This document shows, piece after piece, positions 62,932 through 64,000 of a DNA stretch of 64,000 nt. The notes under the pieces are model-generated. The model ran no database searches and was not told the DNA's origin. It saw only the letters and a program-made list of their open reading frames with translations. The first letter of the stretch is position 1; every line of letters starts with the position of its first letter. The stretch comes from Lysinibacter cavernae (GTDB taxonomy: Bacteria; Actinomycetota; Actinomycetes; Actinomycetales; Microbacteriaceae). The stretch covers positions 1,961,838-2,025,837 of the forward strand of contig NZ_JAAMOX010000001.1 of the NCBI RefSeq assembly GCF_011758565.1. The letters run 5' to 3'. Made by a program: the position numbers and the translations under genes.

Positions 62932-63363
62932 CTAGTCGGCGTCGTGCGTAATAATCCGCACGGCCGTCGCGGTTCCGCGCTTGCGAGAAACAATCTTGTC
63001 AAGAATGAGGGCAAGCACCGCACCGAGCGCAAGGCCGAGGGTTGCGCCAACAAGCGCGATGAACCCCATGACCTGCCAGATTGTGTAGTCATCACTCACC
63101 GGGAAGAACAGCGTGACGATGGCGCCAAGCACCGCACCGACAACGAGGCCGGTAATCATCAGGCGCGGGTAACGAACTGAACGCTGAAGAACAACCTGCT
63201 CCTCAACCGTCTGCACCGTGGTTTCGGGAACGGATGTCGCATTCGCGCCAGCCGCAGGATCAACGGTTGCGTCGCTCACTGCCGGAGCGGCTGCACCGTT
63301 CGCAGGGCCACCAAGGGGCTTGTCTGCTGGCACAACGGGTTCTTCGGGCAGTGGCGTAGTCAT
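62932..63363 (-). CDS. small membrane protein of unknown function
   Basis: 143 aa from ATG at 63363. Ala/Pro-rich N-terminal 55 residues, then two TM segments (LMITGLVVGAVLGAIVTLFF; WQVMGFIALVGATLGLALGAVLALIL) and a basic tail KIVSRKRGTATAVRIITHDAD. Such genes are usual between purF and purD in Microbacteriaceae-like genomes. AAGG is close to the start, so the start is not certain. Confidence 0.65.
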   Translation of the reverse strand: MTTPLPEEPVVPADKPLGGPANGAAAPAVSDATVDPAAGANATSVPETTVQTVEEQVVLQRSVRYPRLMITGLVVGAVLGAIVTLFFPVSDDYTIWQVMGFIALVGATLGLALGAVLALILDKIVSRKRGTATAVRIITHDAD

Positions 63364-63484
63364 ACCTTCTATTGTCGCAGGTATCTCACGTGCTCGACGC
63401 CGCTCGCTCGAGTGGCACAAGAGCGGCCGTTGAGGAGAGTGCTCGCCGGCGCACTGCACGCTCGCCGTGGGCTATCCCCGCAGG

Positions 63485-63847
63485 TCAGGCCGGGAGCACC
63501 CCTGGTAGGTAGTCGCTCAGGTCGGCGCGGAGGCCGGATGCGTGCACACGCGCGTCAGCAACGGCGTCGACCCAGTCAAGTTCGCCGGCCCATAATGCGA
63601 GCCAGGTCGGCGCATCCATCTCGACCACGTTTGGCGGGGTGCCCCGCGTATGCCTCGGCCCCTCAACGCACTGCACCGCGCCAAACGGCGGAACCCTCAC
63701 CTCGACGGTGTTGCCTGGTGCCGTGTTCGCGAGCACCTGGAGCGTGAACCGAACCGCGGTCGCCGTCTGCAATCGCGTGGCGTTGCCACCCTGAACCGCG
63801 ACGAGGGCCGCCGAACCGTCGGCCGAACTAATCTCACGCTTTGCCAT
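63485..63847 (-). CDS. sterol carrier family-like protein
   Basis: 120 aa, resembling the bacterial sterol-carrier-protein family: [55 protein letters not shown], and [16 protein letters not shown]. No catalytic residues are expected. Divergent from purD. Confidence 0.8.
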   Translation of the reverse strand: MAKREISSADGSAALVAVQGGNATRLQTATAVRFTLQVLANTAPGNTVEVRVPPFGAVQCVEGPRHTRGTPPNVVEMDAPTWLALWAGELDWVDAVADARVHASGLRADLSDYLPGVLPA

Positions 63848-63937
63848 GACCCCATACTATGGCCGAGATCTGGCGGCCAGCGCCGACTTACAACGCTCTT
63901 TTCTGCGCGGAACCGCTCTATCGAATAGGCTGAGGGA

Positions 63938-64000
63938 GTGAAAATTCTTGTGCTTGGCCCCGGAGCCCGTGAACACGCCATCATTTTGGCCCTACTCGCC
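63938..64000 (+). CDS. purD: phosphoribosylamine-glycine ligase, N-terminal 21 codons
   Basis: GTG at 63938 opens MKILVLGPGAREHAI, the PurD N-terminal nucleotide-binding signature (commonly GSGGREHA; here GPGAREHA). The gene continues beyond the window. Confidence 0.92.
   Translation, partial: MKILVLGPGAREHAIILALLA

Overview
The window reads as a chromosome segment of an actinomycete, most likely a member of the Microbacteriaceae. The pointers are the moderately high GC content, a guaB3-type IMP dehydrogenase paralogue beside guaB and guaA, purF/purM/purD with a DUF3073 gene and a sterol-carrier-like gene interspersed, a FemAB-type peptidoglycan-bridge enzyme, and proteins with variant-leucine-repeat/DUF4190 architecture. 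No rRNA, tRNA, CRISPR array, transposase or prophage gene was recognised. All calls come from reading the sequence and from knowledge of the families; no database search was run.

Layout. 1-9.6 kb: succinyl-CoA synthetase (sucC-sucD) is embedded in a SipW/TasA-type surface-fibre locus. A stretch of at least 962 bp (1-962), holding one whole fibre-subunit-like gene and the start of a second, recurs identically at 6554-7515. The right-hand copy is followed by a SipW-like signal peptidase with a very long Ala/Gln/Glu-rich tail. Divergent from it is an ECF sigma factor fused to its own anti-sigma zinc finger, a membrane helix, a subunit-like ectodomain and a sortase-signal-like C-terminus. 9.6-22.8 kb: FemAB transferase, PcrA helicase, glycerophosphodiesterase, BI-1 protein, LRV/DUF4190 protein, guaA (apparently starting at AUU), DUF3817, SURF1, a KhtTU-type K+/H+ antiporter and guaB3. 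22.8-29.2 kb: a DUF559-like gene bracketed by two copies of a 70-nt palindromic repeat, guaB, a lipoprotein, rarD, groES with two CIRCE operators, and a methyltransferase.

29.2-44.7 kb is catabolic. It holds sdaA, a glnA4-amidohydrolase-aldehyde dehydrogenase-SDR-GntR operon that fits gamma-glutamylation-dependent amine or amino-alcohol degradation, hutU-hutI, a second GntR regulator, and an MFS transporter with a GlcD/Dld-type flavin/Fe-S oxidoreductase. 44.9-52.3 kb: a second, unrelated-looking SipW locus of five minus-strand genes (vWA adhesin, two SipW-dependent subunits, signal peptidase, LSMTG-anchored DUF11 protein). 53-64 kb: an RND exporter, a small membrane protein, DUF3073, purM, an MFS exporter with a convergent AraC regulator, purF, a small membrane protein, a sterol-carrier-like protein and the start of purD.

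How it works together. The window mixes purine synthesis housekeeping genes with two surface-fibre export systems. The most unusual object is the sigma/anti-sigma/anchor fusion at 7962-9593. Its ectodomain ends like the fibre proteins beside it, so it could report on fibre assembly at the envelope and control the divergent fibre operon, upstream of which an ECF-like promoter is visible. Three families of repeats or palindromes are shared between distant intergenic regions.
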